From an uncultured Oxalobacteraceae bacterium (GTDB lineage: Bacteria; Pseudomonadota; Gammaproteobacteria; Burkholderiales; Burkholderiaceae), in the NCBI GenBank assembly GCA_946479255.1, contig CAMLFK010000188.1, positions 1 through 9,940 of the forward strand: 9,940 nucleotides of DNA. Reading direction: 5' to 3'. Position numbers and translations under genes: made by a program. Shown here piece after piece: positions 1-6,403 of the stretch. The first letter of the stretch is position 1. Each line of letters starts with the position of its first letter. The notes under the pieces were generated by a model that saw only the letters and a program-made list of their open reading frames with translations, had not been told where the DNA came from and did no database searches.

Positions 1-2
1 TC

Positions 3-347
3 ACAATCAGTGGACATCATCTCGAAGTGACCCCGGCCATCCGTGAATACGTACAAACGAAGCTAGAGCGCGTGAAGCGCCATTTCGATCATGTGATCGA
101 CATCGCAGTGATCCTTACCGTAGACAACCTTACTGAAAAAGAAAAGCGCCAAAAGGCCGAGATTAACCTCCGTCTATCGGGAAAGACCGTGTACGTGGAA
201 AGTCTGTCGCACGACCTGTACGCCGCAATTGATTGCCTCATCGACAAGCTCGACCGACAGGTGATGAAATATAAAAACAAAGTACAAGACCACAATCACC
301 AGGCCATCAAGCACATGCCTGAAGAAGAGATTCCCCTCGCGCCATAA
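3..347 (+). CDS. hpf: Ribosome hibernation-promoting factor, short form (5' end outside window)
   Basis: The product is a sigma-54 modulation/YfiA-family protein that binds the 30S subunit in stationary phase and promotes inactive ribosome dimers. The reading frame is open from the window edge and begins [16 protein letters not shown]. The family usually starts about three residues earlier, so only the start codon and one or two codons are probably missing; the GTG at position 27 is internal, not the start. Visible family features are the SGHH-like start of strand 1, the first helix ([16 protein letters not shown]) and the second helix ([21 protein letters not shown]). About 114 residues are visible with no long C-terminal dimerisation domain, so this is the short form. 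The gene normally follows rpoN and precedes ptsN. Here an intrinsic terminator follows and ptsN lies far away on the other strand. Confidence 0.93.
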   Translation, partial: TISGHHLEVTPAIREYVQTKLERVKRHFDHVIDIAVILTVDNLTEKEKRQKAEINLRLSGKTVYVESLSHDLYAAIDCLIDKLDRQVMKYKNKVQDHNHQAIKHMPEEEIPLAP

Positions 348-372
348 GTCCGCGCCTGTCTCTTAGCTCGTC

Positions 373-408
373 AAATGCCGTCCGGCTTTCCAGCCCGACG
401 GCATTTTT
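373..408 (+). terminator. Intrinsic terminator of hpf
   Basis: A 10-bp stem (AAATGCCGTC at 373-382 with GACGGCATTT at 397-406) continues, after one mismatch, into GGCT/AGCC around a TTCC loop. It ends in a T tract (404-408). It lies 26 bp after the hpf stop codon. The A/T-symmetrical stem base could also work weakly on the other strand. Confidence 0.85.
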
Positions 409-478
409 CATGGCCGGCAACAACGCATGGGCCGCCGTCGCCAAAGCGCCACAAATCGCCGCCTCCCACCCGCCACCC

Positions 479-519
479 CAACCCCGGGGTCAGTGCCCAC
501 ATTGATATACGAGCTCAGC
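479..519 (+). repeat. Left copy of the 41-bp inverted repeat
   Basis: This is identical to the reverse complement of 1556-1596. It contains the palindrome CCCCGGGG (482-489), then GGGTCAGTGCCC, in which GGG and CCC can pair, and the palindrome GAGCTC (511-516). Small GC-rich palindromes of this kind are typical of REP-like repeats and transposon ends. Confidence 0.9.
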
Positions 520-545
520 TGCAAATCCAATAGATCCGCCATCAC

Positions 546-583
546 CGGACGATAATCCGCACCGATTATCAAGCCGGCGTCCG
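546..583. repeat. Bulged hairpin inside the left arm of the element
   Basis: GATAAT (551-556) pairs with ATTATC (565-570) around an eight-base loop. The outer CGGAC (546-550) pairs with GTCCG (579-583), leaving 571-578 bulged. Part of this (CCGATTATCA, 562-571) recurs inverted at 1535-1544 in the right arm, so it may belong to an extended, partly decayed terminal repeat. Confidence 0.4.
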
Positions 584-606
584 CCCGCCGCTTTGGCTGA
601 CTAAAA

Positions 607-628
607 TTTTTTCGCCCATACGAAAAAA
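607..628. repeat. A/T-rich 8-bp stem-loop
   Basis: TTTTTTCG (607-614) and CGAAAAAA (621-628) form a perfect stem around CCCATA. The stem is too weak for a convincing terminator. It could be an operator or simply part of the AT-rich filler of the element. Confidence 0.35.
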
Positions 629-673
629 CATAATGGAATACATATCAATTCAATGATATATGGCCGTCCATTT

Positions 674-696
674 AATATTTATGATGAATAAATATT
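674..696. repeat. All-A/T 9-bp stem-loop
   Basis: AATATTTAT (674-682) and ATAAATATT (688-696) are perfect reverse complements around the loop GATGA. A shorter A/T-rich inverted repeat, ATATCA/TGATAT, lies just upstream (642-659). The run of palindromes makes 640-710 an unusual low-GC stretch; no gene is visible in it. Confidence 0.4.
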
Positions 697-872
697 TCTC
701 AATTGTTACAATTGGTGTATTTGTAATGAGGTTTCCGCATTATGATCGGCTGATACGTAATTAACTAGACCGAGACTTCAAGCATCTCCAAGTCGCAACA
801 ACGCGATCTGGCAAACCACGCGCTCCTCATAAACCAAGAATTCCGCTCACTCAGTTTTTGTTGTCATAAAGA

Positions 873-878
873 TATAAT
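873..878 (+). promoter_or_regulatory. Consensus -10 box, possible promoter of the secreted-peptide gene
   Basis: TATAAT matches the sigma-70 -10 consensus exactly and lies in an AT-rich context. No good TTGACA-like box is found at 16-18 bp upstream, so an activator may be needed or the match may be chance. If used, the transcript would have a leader of roughly 185 nt before the ATG at 1072. Confidence 0.35.
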
Positions 879-947
879 TTTTACGAGTGATCAACGATTG
901 CAAAGGCTCTTGCAAACGTTTTCACTAGTGCGCGCTCGACGCGCAAT

Positions 948-984
948 CAATTTCGGTCGTCGAATTCGGTATCACGAATTCGGT
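948..984. repeat. Three tandem copies of a CGAATTCGGT-like decamer
   Basis: CAATTTCGGT (948-957), CGAATTCGGT (961-970) and CGAATTCGGT (975-984) recur at a spacing of 13-14 bp, close to but longer than one helical turn. A further direct repeat, TTGCAAA, lies upstream at 898-904 and 910-916. The repeats fall in the presumed leader or promoter region of the secreted-peptide gene and could be regulator binding sites. Confidence 0.45.
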
Positions 985-1071
985 CGCGCGGGAATGCTTG
1001 GCCCTGTGGCAGGCCGGCAGGATCAAGTAATACAGTGACGTTCTTTCTAACCTTTTGTCAGGAACACTTTT

Positions 1072-1368
1072 ATGAAACTGTTTTCCAAAGCACCATATAA
1101 GTCTCTCGCACTCGCTGCGGTTGTGGCCACGATCTTTGCGGCTCCTGCTGTCAAAGCTTCTTGCTGGTCGGATTGCGACCAGAAAGCACGTACTTATGCA
1201 GAGCAAGCACGAACTGGCATCAGGTCGGGAGCCGCCTCCAAGTGCGCTTCGGCGCCTGACCAACAAGCCTGTATCGCGGCCGAGTATGCCTATGCTGAGC
1301 AGATGTATACCTATGTTTATAACTCTGCATACGCCAGCTGCACCAATTCAGCTTGCAGGTATTACTAA
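1072..1368 (+). CDS. Small exported cysteine-rich peptide of unknown function
   Basis: This 98-residue protein is not recognised. It has a clear Sec-type signal peptide: a basic start (MKLFSKAPYK), a hydrophobic core (LALAAVVATIFAAPA) and a likely cleavage site after V-K-A at residue 29. The mature part of about 69 residues contains six cysteines in three pairs: C31/C35 (CX3C), C58/C67 (CX8C) and C90/C95 (CX4C). This suggests three periplasmic or extracellular disulfides linking short helices. It is rich in Ala, Tyr and Ser and ends in R-Y-Y. The start is supported by CAGGAA (1059-1064) seven bases before the ATG. The gene lies alone inside the inverted-repeat segment and is followed by a strong terminator. 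A secreted toxin or bacteriocin, an adhesion or envelope factor, or a redox-stress peptide are all possible; none is shown. Confidence 0.75.
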   Translation: MKLFSKAPYKSLALAAVVATIFAAPAVKASCWSDCDQKARTYAEQARTGIRSGAASKCASAPDQQACIAAEYAYAEQMYTYVYNSAYASCTNSACRYY

Positions 1369-1400
1369 GCCTCGCCTGGCTTCGATTTAGCGTGAACCTT

Positions 1401-1432
1401 GCAGCGGTACTGCGGTATCGCTGCTTGTTTTT
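1401..1432 (+). terminator. Strong intrinsic terminator after the secreted-peptide gene
   Basis: GCAGCG (1401-1406) pairs with CGCTGC (1419-1424). The stem continues through a G-U pair and TAC/GTA to a four-base loop (TGCG), giving about 10 bp, and is followed by TTGTTTTT (1425-1432). It lies about 30 bp after the stop codon, which supports a real transcription unit inside the element. Confidence 0.85.
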
Positions 1433-1555
1433 GCCGCAGAATCTCACTTCTTTATCCACTTCATCGATATTCGCATCCGGCGGAAAGTTAGTGCCGAGTT
1501 CGTGCCGATATAGCGGTGCGAACCCGGCTGGCCGTGATAATCGGCGTTTGTAAAT
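1433..1555. other. Right interior of the element, no gene seen
   Basis: No convincing reading frame is present. TGATAATCGG (1535-1544) is the inverted counterpart of 562-571 in the left arm, and the neighbouring CCGGCT (1525-1530) matches AGCCGG at 572-577 in inverted form. The terminal repeats may therefore once have extended inward, with small insertions or deletions since. Confidence 0.4.
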
Positions 1556-1596
1556 GCTGAGCTCGTATATCAATGTGGGCACTGACCCCGGGGTTG
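1556..1596 (-). repeat. Right copy of the 41-bp inverted repeat
   Basis: This is the exact reverse complement of 479-519. It ends 74 bp before the start codon of the downstream hydratase-family gene, so it may have displaced or supplied that gene's promoter region. Confidence 0.9.
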
Positions 1597-1670
1597 CGTA
1601 GAACCGCCGGGCGAGCGGCGCGGCGGTGCTCTTGCTACACTGCGGTTCCGACAATCTACCGATTGAACCC

Positions 1671-2744
1671 ATGAGCGAATTCGTCCACTCCCGCATCGCT
1701 CAGCGCACCGCCATCGTTACCCTCGATCGCCCGAAAGCGCTGAATTCTCTTTCCCTCGACATGGTCCGCGCACTCACCCGCGTGCTGATGGACTGGCGTG
1801 GCGACCCCACCGTCGATGCCGTCGTCATCGGCAGCAGCAGCCCGAAGGCACTATGCGCCGGCGGCGATATCCGCTTCTTCCACGATTGCGGCCGGGCCAC
1901 GCCCACAGGCGGCAGTGCTTCGATCGAGGATTTCTTTACCGAGGAATATGCCCTCAACCATCTCATCCATTTCTACCCGAAGCCGTATATCGCTTTGATG
2001 GATGGGGTCGTCATGGGCGGGGGCATGGGCATCGCGCAAGCCGGCCCAAGCTGCCGCGGCCGCGTCGTCACCGACAAGACCAAGATGGCGATGCCGGAGG
2101 TGAATATCGGCCTGTTTCCGGATGTGGGCGGCAGCTATTTTCTGTCGCGTGCGCCTGGGCGCCTCGGTTATTACCTGGCCTTGACGGGCTTGACCATCGG
2201 CGCGGCCGATGCCTTGTACGCGGGCCTGGCGGACTGGTATGTGCCGCACGATCGCATGCCCCAGTTGGCTGCGCTGATCGATAGCACGCCAGGCGCACAG
2301 CTGCGCGATGCCATCGCCGCCTTCGCCCAGCCGGCGGCGCCAGGCGCGCTGGAGCGTGAACGGGCGCGCATCGACCGCCACTTCGGCGCCGGCTCGGTGG
2401 CGGCGATCATGGCTTCGCTGGAGCGTGACGACGATGACTTCGCGCGCGAGGCACTGGCGGCCATGCGGCTGCGCTCACCGTTGATGATGAGCGTGACGCA
2501 TGAGTTGCTGGTGCGCGGGGCTGGGATGGATGTGGCCGATTGCCTGCGCATGGAGCGTAACCTGGTGCGCCGTAATTTCGAGCACGGGGAGGTGCTCGAA
2601 GGTGTGCGCGCGCTGGTGGTCGACAAGGACAATGCGCCCCGGTGGAATCCAGCGCGCTTGGATGAGGTGACGCAGCAGACGGTGGACCGGTTCTTCGAGC
2701 CGGCCTGGCCCGATTACGCCCATCCATTGGCGCACCTGGCCTGA
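1671..2744 (+). CDS. Enoyl-CoA hydratase/isomerase family protein, probable 3-hydroxyisobutyryl-CoA hydrolase
   Basis: This 357-residue protein has a crotonase fold. HIBCH-type enzymes split 3-hydroxyisobutyryl-CoA into CoA and 3-hydroxyisobutyrate in valine breakdown. Visible landmarks are the first oxyanion-hole motif CAGGD (62-66), EEYALNHLIHFYPKPYIALMDG (91-112), the second oxyanion glycine motif MGGGMG (115-120), and MPEVNIGLFPDVGG (141-154). In that last motif E143 and D151 have the eight-residue spacing of the catalytic Glu/Asp pair of HIBCH. The C-terminal block EHGEVLEGVRALVVDKD (304-320) is also typical of this subfamily and absent from ordinary enoyl-CoA hydratases. The ATG at 1671 fits the family start; a GTG at 1626 would add 15 unlikely residues. 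No strong Shine-Dalgarno is visible. The gene converges on rapZ with a 5-bp gap and no obvious terminator between them. Confidence 0.82.
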   Translation: MSEFVHSRIAQRTAIVTLDRPKALNSLSLDMVRALTRVLMDWRGDPTVDAVVIGSSSPKALCAGGDIRFFHDCGRATPTGGSASIEDFFTEEYALNHLIHFYPKPYIALMDGVVMGGGMGIAQAGPSCRGRVVTDKTKMAMPEVNIGLFPDVGGSYFLSRAPGRLGYYLALTGLTIGAADALYAGLADWYVPHDRMPQLAALIDSTPGAQLRDAIAAFAQPAAPGALERERARIDRHFGAGSVAAIMASLERDDDDFAREALAAMRLRSPLMMSVTHELLVRGAGMDVADCLRMERNLVRRNFEHGEVLEGVRALVVDKDNAPRWNPARLDEVTQQTVDRFFEPAWPDYAHPLAHLA

Positions 2745-2749
2745 GCTGA

Positions 2750-3613
2750 TTAAGACTGTTCGCGGTGACGCAGCACCACGCGCTCGGTCGATGCGAAGTA
2801 CGCGGCCAGGCGTTCGGCCATGTACACCGAGCGGTGCTGCCCGCCGGTGCAGCCCAGCGCCACCGTCAGGTAGCTGCGGTTGTCCGTCTTGAACGAGGGC
2901 AGCCACTTTTCGACGAAGGCGCGGATGTCTTCCAGCAGTTCGGCGGCGCTTGGCTGGGCATCCAGGAAGGCGATGACCGGCGCATCCATGCCGGTCAGCG
3001 GGCGCAAGGTCAGGTCGTAATAGGGATTGGGCAGGGCGCGCACGTCGAACACGAAATCGGCGTCCAGCGGCACGCCGAGCTTGAAGGCGAACGATTCGAA
3101 GAACAGCGTCAGCGGGGCGCGTTCGATCTCGACCAGTTCCTTGATCCAGGCGCGCAGCTTGTTGGCCGATAGTTCCGAGGTGTCGATCACGAGGCCCAGT
3201 TTTTCGATGGCCGAGAGCCGTTCGCGCTCTTCCAGGATGCATTCGATCAGGGTGAGGCGCGAGGCGGGATTTTCGTTGGGACGCAGATGATGGGACAGCG
3301 GATGGCTGCGCCGCGTCTCGGAAAAACGCGCCACCAGCGAGTGGGTGTTCGAGGTCAGGAACATGACCTTGACGTCGTGTCCTTCGTCCTTGAGCTGGCG
3401 GATATTGTCCGGCAGGTCGTTGAGCGACTCGGCACTGCGGGCGTCGACCGCCACCGCGACACAGGCAGTGCCGTCGGCAACGAGCGCACCGATCAGGTTC
3501 GGCAGCAGCGGAGGCGGGAGGTTGTCGACGCAATAGTAACCGGCGTCTTCAAGGACGTTGAGGGCCACCGATTTACCGGAACCCGAAATACCTGTGATAA
3601 GTACAATGCGCAT
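2750..3613 (-). CDS. rapZ: RNase adapter protein / nucleotide-binding protein RapZ (YhbJ family)
   Basis: This 287-residue protein matches the usual RapZ length. The N-terminal P-loop is GISGSGKS (residues 8-15), followed by the family block [11 protein letters not shown] (23-33). A hydrophobic strand leads to VDAR (56-59), and the C-terminal domain carries [18 protein letters not shown] (175-192), LPNPYYD (194-200) and [10 protein letters not shown] (254-263). In enterobacteria RapZ delivers the small RNA GlmZ to RNase E to control glucosamine-6-phosphate synthesis; in betaproteobacteria its target is not established. The start is the ATG at 3613 ([10 protein letters not shown]), matching family starts. 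A GTG at 3637 and an ATG at 3631 upstream are in frame but would add a non-conserved MRMRYHRR-like extension. It is the last gene of the ptsN-hprK-rapZ unit, 74 bp after hprK. Confidence 0.95.
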   Translation of the reverse strand: MRIVLITGISGSGKSVALNVLEDAGYYCVDNLPPPLLPNLIGALVADGTACVAVAVDARSAESLNDLPDNIRQLKDEGHDVKVMFLTSNTHSLVARFSETRRSHPLSHHLRPNENPASRLTLIECILEERERLSAIEKLGLVIDTSELSANKLRAWIKELVEIERAPLTLFFESFAFKLGVPLDADFVFDVRALPNPYYDLTLRPLTGMDAPVIAFLDAQPSAAELLEDIRAFVEKWLPSFKTDNRSYLTVALGCTGGQHRSVYMAERLAAYFASTERVVLRHREQS

Positions 3614-3636
3614 ACGACGATGATACCGCATGCGCA
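3607..3636 (-). promoter_or_regulatory. Possible hairpin covering the rapZ start codon
   Basis: On the coding strand TGCGCAT (3636-3630) can pair with ATGCGCA (3613-3607) around a 16-base loop. The second arm includes the rapZ start codon. No clear Shine-Dalgarno is visible before this start. Occlusion of the start is an inference from pairing alone. Confidence 0.25.
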
Positions 3637-3687
3637 CACGTTTTGCTGCGCAGCCTGCCGCCCGGTTTTACGAGGAGCCGAAGGTTT

Positions 3688-4623
3688 TTAGTCCCCGGTC
3701 ATGGCCTGGCGCTGCCGTTCCATGAACTCCTGCAGCGTATCGATCCCGCGCAGTTGCAGGATGGTGTTGCGCACAGCCGCTTCCAGCAGCACCGCGATGT
3801 TGCGGCCGGCCGCAACGGGAATCACCACTTTGCGCACCGGCAGTCCCAGCACGTCCTCGGTCGGGAACAGGAAGGGCAGGCGTTCGACTTCTTCCTCGAG
3901 CGCGCCGCGCCGCACCAAGTGCACGATCAGCTTGAGGCGCATCTTGCGGCGCACCGCGGTCTCGCCGAAGATGGCCTTGATGTCCAGCAGGCCCAGCCCG
4001 CGCACTTCCAGCAGGTTTTGCAGCAGCGGCGGGCAGCGCCCTTCGATCATGTTCGGCGCAATGCGCGAGAACTCGACCGCGTCGTCGGCCACCAGCCCGT
4101 GGCTGCGTGAAATCAGCTCCAGGCCGAGCTCGCTCTTGCCGAGGCCGGAGTCGCCGGTGATCAGCACGCCGACGCCAAGAACGTCCATGAACACGCCGTG
4201 CATGATGATGCGCTGGGCCAGTTTTTTGGACAGGTAGACGCGCAGGTAGTCGATCACCTGCGCGGCCGGCAGCGGCGTGGAGAACAAGGGGATGTTCTGC
4301 TCGTCGCAGATGGCGAGAATGTCGGGCGGGGTTTCCAGGCCTTGGGCGATGATCAGCGCGGGCGGGCCGCCGGCGATCAGTTCGCCGATGACGTGGCTGC
4401 GCGAGCCGGATTTGAGGCGGTGGTAGTAGGTCAGTTCCTGGTGCCCGAACACCTGGATGCGGCCGGGGTGGATCAGGTTCAGGTGGCCCACCTGGTCGGC
4501 GGCCGAGGCAACGTCGCCGGAAATGAGCCGTTCGCCACCGGGGAAGCCGGCAAACCAGCCAAGCTCCAGACTTTCACGGTTGTCGTCGTACAGGCGTTGG
4601 ATGGTCAGCGGGGTTTGCAGCAT
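3688..4623 (-). CDS. hprK: HPr kinase/phosphorylase
   Basis: This 311-residue bifunctional enzyme phosphorylates a serine of HPr and removes that phosphate. In proteobacteria it acts on the nitrogen-type or incomplete PTS. The N-terminal domain spans about 1-130. The catalytic domain has the conserved histidine in IIMHGVF (H142), the P-loop GDSGLGKS (157-164), the acidic pair D180/D181 in LVADDAVE, and the family signature [16 protein letters not shown] (205-220). These fall two residues later than the equivalent positions known in the Lactobacillus casei enzyme, so no key residue is missing. The ATG at 4623 lies only 5 bp after the ptsN stop, indicating co-transcription and probable translational coupling. 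rapZ follows after 74 bp. HPr, EI and EIIA-Man partners are not in the window. Confidence 0.96.
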   Translation of the reverse strand: MLQTPLTIQRLYDDNRESLELGWFAGFPGGERLISGDVASAADQVGHLNLIHPGRIQVFGHQELTYYHRLKSGSRSHVIGELIAGGPPALIIAQGLETPPDILAICDEQNIPLFSTPLPAAQVIDYLRVYLSKKLAQRIIMHGVFMDVLGVGVLITGDSGLGKSELGLELISRSHGLVADDAVEFSRIAPNMIEGRCPPLLQNLLEVRGLGLLDIKAIFGETAVRRKMRLKLIVHLVRRGALEEEVERLPFLFPTEDVLGLPVRKVVIPVAAGRNIAVLLEAAVRNTILQLRGIDTLQEFMERQRQAMTGD

Positions 4624-4628
4624 GAAAA

Positions 4629-5111
4629 TTAACCCAGGGCTTGCAGGCTAGGCTGCCAGGAAGTGATGCGGGTATGCACCGATTTCGGGTCCGGATCGGT
4701 CAGCAGCGCGGTCCGGAAGGCGTCGTCGGAGAACATTTCGGCGATCTCGGACAGGATCTCGAGATGCTGCTGCGTGACGTGATCGGGAATGAGCAGGAAG
4801 AACAGCAGCTTGACCGGCTGGCCGTCAGGGGACTCGAAAGGGATCGGTTCCACCAGGCGCACGAAGGCGGCCAGCGGCGACTTGAGGCTCTTGCTGCCCT
4901 TGATGCGTCCGTGCGGCACTGCTACCCCATGCCCCAGCCCGGTCGAACCCAGGCGTTCGCGCGCAAACAGGTTGTCCGAGACGGTCGAGCGGGCGATCCC
5001 GCAGTTGTTCTCGAAGATTAAACCAGCTTGCTCGAAAGCACGCTTCTTGCTGGACACTTCGAGATCAAGCAGCACGTTCTCGAGCGATAAGATTTTGCTA
5101 AGGTTAGTCAT
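4629..5111 (-). CDS. ptsN: Nitrogen-PTS EIIA component PtsN
   Basis: This 160-residue protein is a PTS EIIA type-2 domain. It accepts phosphate from the nitrogen-PTS phosphocarrier and acts as a regulator rather than a sugar transporter. The phosphorylated histidine is H67 in [11 protein letters not shown]. Other family features are the start [25 protein letters not shown], the [12 protein letters not shown] segment (51-62), and [23 protein letters not shown] (102-124). The ATG at 5111 gives a normal family N-terminus; the in-frame GTG at 5138 would add nine unsupported residues. It is the first gene of the ptsN-hprK-rapZ unit and has a good sigma-70 promoter about 50 bp upstream. The usual upstream neighbour, hpf, is missing here and sits instead at the window start on the opposite strand. 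Confidence 0.95.
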   Translation of the reverse strand: MTNLSKILSLENVLLDLEVSSKKRAFEQAGLIFENNCGIARSTVSDNLFARERLGSTGLGHGVAVPHGRIKGSKSLKSPLAAFVRLVEPIPFESPDGQPVKLLFFLLIPDHVTQQHLEILSEIAEMFSDDAFRTALLTDPDPKSVHTRITSWQPSLQALG

Positions 5112-5158
5112 AACACTGAGTGTAATGGTGCAACGCACAAAGGTGCTTGCGAGCCAGA

Positions 5159-5187
5159 ATTATAGGCCTGTTTCCCCGCTGTGTAAT
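5159..5187 (-). promoter_or_regulatory. Sigma-70 promoter of ptsN-hprK-rapZ
   Basis: On the minus strand the -35 box ATTACA (5187-5182, four of six consensus bases) and a perfect -10 box TATAAT (5164-5159) are separated by 17 bp. Transcription would start near 5152, leaving a leader of about 40 nt before the ptsN ATG. An own promoter fits the separation of this unit from rpoN-hpf. Confidence 0.65.
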
Positions 5188-5220
5188 TGGAATTCGTGCT
5201 CGCACATTATCGCTCCTATA

Positions 5221-5361
5221 TTGATAAGTCGCAAAAGACGTGGCGAATTTCACAACGACAACTGGTGGCGGGACAGCAACAAACACCGGCAGTTGAATTT
5301 CCAGCACGAAATCATCGATCTCGCACGCGATTCTAAGTCTGAAGGCAACATCCGCCGATGA
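5221..5361 (+). other. Weak candidate for a small plus-strand ORF or small RNA
   Basis: An open frame from TTG (5221) to TGA (5359-5361) would give about 46 hydrophilic residues (including GEFHNDNWWRDSNKHRQ). It ends exactly where a plus-oriented terminator-like hairpin with six Ts begins. No ribosome binding site or ATG is seen, and a second frame is also open over much of the stretch. The coding claim is therefore weak, and a non-coding transcript is equally possible. The rest of 5112-5564 holds the ptsN promoter, two hairpins and nothing else recognisable. Confidence 0.2.
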
Positions 5362-5385
5362 AACAGCGGCTGACGCCTGTTTTTT
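5361..5385 (+). terminator. Terminator-like hairpin, plus orientation
   Basis: AAACAG (5361-5366) pairs with CTGTTT (5377-5382), with an inner GC/GC pair and a two-base bulge, and the T run 5380-5385 follows. In the minus orientation only three Ts follow the stem, so it fits a plus-strand transcript better, although no clear plus-strand gene ends here. Confidence 0.45.
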
Positions 5386-5496
5386 GAGCAAATCTCAGAG
5401 GGCGCGCCGTGTTCTCATTGTAGAGCGAGGCGGGCATTCGCGTCGCCCGTCAGGCTGGTAACGCGCACCATTGAAGGGGACGGTATTCCCGTAGAG

Positions 5497-5515
5497 AAAC
5501 CGCGTCAAGCGGTTT
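5497..5515 (-). terminator. Hairpin downstream of queF, possible weak terminator
   Basis: AAACCGC (5497-5503) and GCGGTTT (5509-5515) form a perfect 7-bp stem with a 5-base loop, about 50 nt past the queF stop on the minus strand. It is followed by TCTCTAC rather than a clean T run. It is the best termination candidate for ilvA-queF. Confidence 0.3.
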
Positions 5516-5564
5516 GCACCGTTCAATCCTTCGTGCTTGATATCGATCAAACCTTGGTCAAAGC

Positions 5565-6395
5565 TTATTGGCGCGCGGTCCGCAGGTTGCGCGGCGGGCC
5601 GCTGCTGAAGTTGCTGCGCCAGGGGTTGATGTCGAGTCCGCCGCGGCGCGTATAGCGCGCATAGACGGCTAATTTTTGCGGTGCACACTGACGGTAAATA
5701 TCCATAAAGATACGTTCCACGCATTGCTCATGGAACTCGTTATGCTCGCGAAAGCCGATCAGGTACTTGAGCAAGCCTTCCTGGTCGATCTGCTGGCCCA
5801 CGTAGCGGATCTGTACGCTGGCCCAGTCCGGCTGCCCGGTGACCAGGCAGTTCGATTTGAGCAGGTGCGACACCAGGGTCTCTTCGACCGGGGCGGCGTC
5901 GGGTTCAAACCGCAGCAGCGCCGGCGTGGGCGAATAGCTGTCGATTTCCACATCCAGCCGGTCCAGCAGCAGGCCATCGAGCTCGCCCATCCGGACGCCC
6001 CCGAAGCCTTCTTGCTGGGTCAGGGCGATGTGCACCGGGGATCCGAAGCCGGCCGACAGGTCGTCGCGCAGCAGGGCCACCAGGGCATCCGCATTGCTAA
6101 GGCGGGTCTGGTTGAAGGAGTTCAGGTACAGCTTGAAGGACTTCGATTCGATGATATTGGGCGAATCGGCCGGCACCGTGAAGGTGGCAATCGCCACCTG
6201 CGGCTTGCCGCGCATGTTCAGCCACGAGATTTCGTAGGCGTTCCAGATGTCCACGCCGAAGAAGGGCAGGGTGCCGGACAGGCCCAGCTCGTCGCGCTTT
6301 TGCTGGCGCGGGATCGGGAACAGCAGCTCGGGCGCGTACTGGGTCTGGTAGGCCGCTGTCTTGCCCAACGGTGATTGGTCTACGGTATTCGACAT
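5565..6395 (-). CDS. queF: NADPH-dependent 7-cyano-7-deazaguanine reductase QueF, long form
   Basis: This 276-residue enzyme reduces the nitrile preQ0 to the amine preQ1 in queuosine tRNA-modification synthesis. It belongs to the two-module proteobacterial form. The QueF motif ESKSFKLY is at 83-90. The catalytic cysteine is C183 in [13 protein letters not shown], with D190 as the acid, and H222/E223 in [10 protein letters not shown] bind substrate. The closing block [10 protein letters not shown] (252-261) is typical. All catalytic residues are present. The ATG at 6395 starts 8 bp after the ilvA stop, so the two genes are very likely co-transcribed. The pathway link between them is not functional, and the pairing is probably shared transcription only. 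Confidence 0.96.
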   Translation of the reverse strand: MSNTVDQSPLGKTAAYQTQYAPELLFPIPRQQKRDELGLSGTLPFFGVDIWNAYEISWLNMRGKPQVAIATFTVPADSPNIIESKSFKLYLNSFNQTRLSNADALVALLRDDLSAGFGSPVHIALTQQEGFGGVRMGELDGLLLDRLDVEIDSYSPTPALLRFEPDAAPVEETLVSHLLKSNCLVTGQPDWASVQIRYVGQQIDQEGLLKYLIGFREHNEFHEQCVERIFMDIYRQCAPQKLAVYARYTRRGGLDINPWRSNFSSGPPRNLRTARQ

Positions 6396-6403
6396 GCGGT
6401 GGT

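Larger units (their letters stand above)
479..1596. mobile_element. Segment bounded by a perfect 41-bp inverted repeat, carrying a small secreted-peptide gene
   Basis: The segment is about 1.1 kb and its two ends (479-519 and 1556-1596) are exact reverse complements over 41 bp. The left interior (about 598-730 and 820-890) is strongly AT-rich, in contrast to the GC-rich core genes on both sides. It carries one plausible gene with its own promoter-like -10 box and terminator. No transposase or recombinase is encoded, and the bases just outside the repeats (CACCC on the left, CGTAG on the right) show no target-site duplication. It may be a non-autonomous transposable element, a pair of REP-like repeats in opposite orientation, or an insert trapped between two repeat copies. 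The repeat and composition contrast are seen; mobility is inferred. Confidence 0.45.

Noticed and set aside
474..1601. Target-site duplication around the 41-bp repeats
   Set aside because: The five bases flanking each side (CACCC and CGTAG) do not match, and no longer direct repeat is visible.
1220..1696. 158-codon minus-strand frame spanning the right repeat
   Set aside because: It crosses the terminator, the 41-bp repeat and the start of the hydrolase gene. It shows no recognisable domain and is not a transposase.
2475..3533. 352-codon minus-strand frame
   Set aside because: It overlaps rapZ in another frame and runs antisense into the hydrolase gene. It is Arg- and Pro-rich without any motif, so it is a shadow frame.
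5395..5567. Protein-like minus-strand frame past the queF stop (including GLNGANRLTRFLYGNT)
   Set aside because: It is open for about 55 codons and looks moderately protein-like, but it has no start codon or ribosome binding site of its own. The longer frame begins inside queF as a shadow. A gene remnant cannot be excluded.
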